A DNA stretch of 18,190 nt from Hemicentrotus pulcherrimus. Its lineage: Eukaryota > Echinodermata > Echinoidea > Camarodonta > Strongylocentrotidae. Location of the stretch: the NCBI GenBank assembly GCA_003118195.1, contig BEXV01000810.1:56826-75015 (forward strand). Reading direction: 5' to 3'. The translations under genes were made by a program, and so were the position numbers. The notes under the pieces are model-generated. The model was not told the origin of the DNA and did not search any database. It saw nothing but the letters and a program-made list of their open reading frames with translations. This document shows positions 17,584 through 18,190 of this stretch, one piece after another. Numbering within the stretch: position 1 is the stretch's first letter; each line of letters begins with the position of its first letter.

Positions 17584-18190
17584 TGTCATCGACTTGGAGT
17601 TTTGAGTAAGATTTCGAATAGATTGCACTTGGTGTCCGACGCTTCGAAGACACCGTAACGCTCGAAATGATACTTCGTGTTGATGTTTTTATTTTCTTCA
17701 AAATGTTATATCTCCTTTAGTGATCGTGGGGATCCACGCCTTTATGTTTGTGCTTCTTGTAAACGTAAGAAGCTTGCAGACTTCAGTTCAATATGAATTT
17801 ACTTCTATTAAATATCAAGCCTGGTAGGCCTACATCAACACTGATAATAGCAAATGTAACACCGGTTTATCCCAATAAAATATAAATGTATCATAATGTA
17901 ATAATGCTGTGTCTTTTGAGGTGATATAGAATGGAATAATGTTCATTAAAATAACATTGCATGACCAAACCATGCACAGAAGTTGACTCATTAACAACTT
18001 TAATGTGTAGGAAGGATTACCACGGGCTATAGAGGGCGCTTTTTAGAGTTGTCATTGCATATTCGACTGACATTATTTTCTAGACAGCGTTTGATAAAAG
18101 AATATGTCATTGCAATACGAGCTGCTGCGTCGATACCAGATCACCCCTACTCTAATATTGCCCATCATTGCATGTTAACATCGCTACCGC
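17584..18190. other. Intergenic to window end
   Basis: No supported gene. TAGAGGGCGC at 18030-18039 fits the core of a CTCF motif, though the match is short. Confidence 0.5.

Noticed and set aside
17507..17602. Acidic frame ending at a TGA, followed by GTAAG like a splice donor
   Set aside because: Only 32 codons, mostly from the GAT/GAG repeat, and the stop lies before the donor, so it cannot be a normal internal coding exon.
18030..18039. CTCF-like core TAGAGGGCGC, with a similar AGGTGGCGC at 4652-4660
   Set aside because: A 9-10-base match occurs often by chance and the flanking part of the motif does not fit.
1..18190. tRNA, 5S or snRNA genes, CRISPR arrays, bacterial-type operons
   Set aside because: I looked for A/B boxes, tRNA-like arms, spaced direct repeats and gene clusters with ribosome-binding sites and saw none that held up.

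Overview
The window looks like a piece of an animal nuclear genome, most likely a marine invertebrate deuterostome; a sea urchin or other echinoderm is my best guess. Non-coding DNA is AT-rich and full of microsatellites. Short dispersed elements with terminal inverted repeats are common. The one convincing gene is a eukaryotic ankyrin-repeat protein, and I see no bacterial gene organisation. The species assignment is inference from texture and repeat style.

Layout. Positions 1-8460 are intergenic and rich in mobile-element debris. They hold two direct copies of a ~390-bp TTAA-flanked element (1-314, cut by the window edge, and 4940-5328). A different ~530-bp TTAA-flanked element lies at 601-1134. 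Three copies of a ~200-bp inverted-repeat element lie at 2937-3120 (reversed), 5533-5769 and 6282-6502. A 314-bp MITE with ~70-bp inverted repeats (7177-7490) directly abuts the decayed 3' end of a LINE retrotransposon (7491-7890). A long pyrimidine tract lies at 3991-4197.

Positions 8460-10400 hold the only well-supported gene. It is a single-exon, 428-codon ORF at 8873-10159 (+) for a protein with about five N-terminal ankyrin repeats, a short predicted coiled coil and a low-complexity tail, closest in my reading to vertebrate ANKRD63. Its upstream region carries an RFX X-box-like site and a 24-bp tandem duplication with GATA-type motifs. An AATAAA signal lies about 230 bp past the stop.

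Positions 10400-18190 hold no gene I can support. They contain an 80-bp TTAA-flanked mini-element (11130-11209), a degenerate TGAT/TGAC array (12661-13100), several microsatellites, a CpG-rich patch at 14064-14150 that resembles a minus-strand promoter, and a perfect 16-bp palindrome matching a POU/Oct dimer site (16189-16204).

I do not see a new multi-gene system. The leads most worth testing are the ankyrin gene with its compact promoter, the unclassified small transposon families, and the CpG-rich patch at 14.1 kb.
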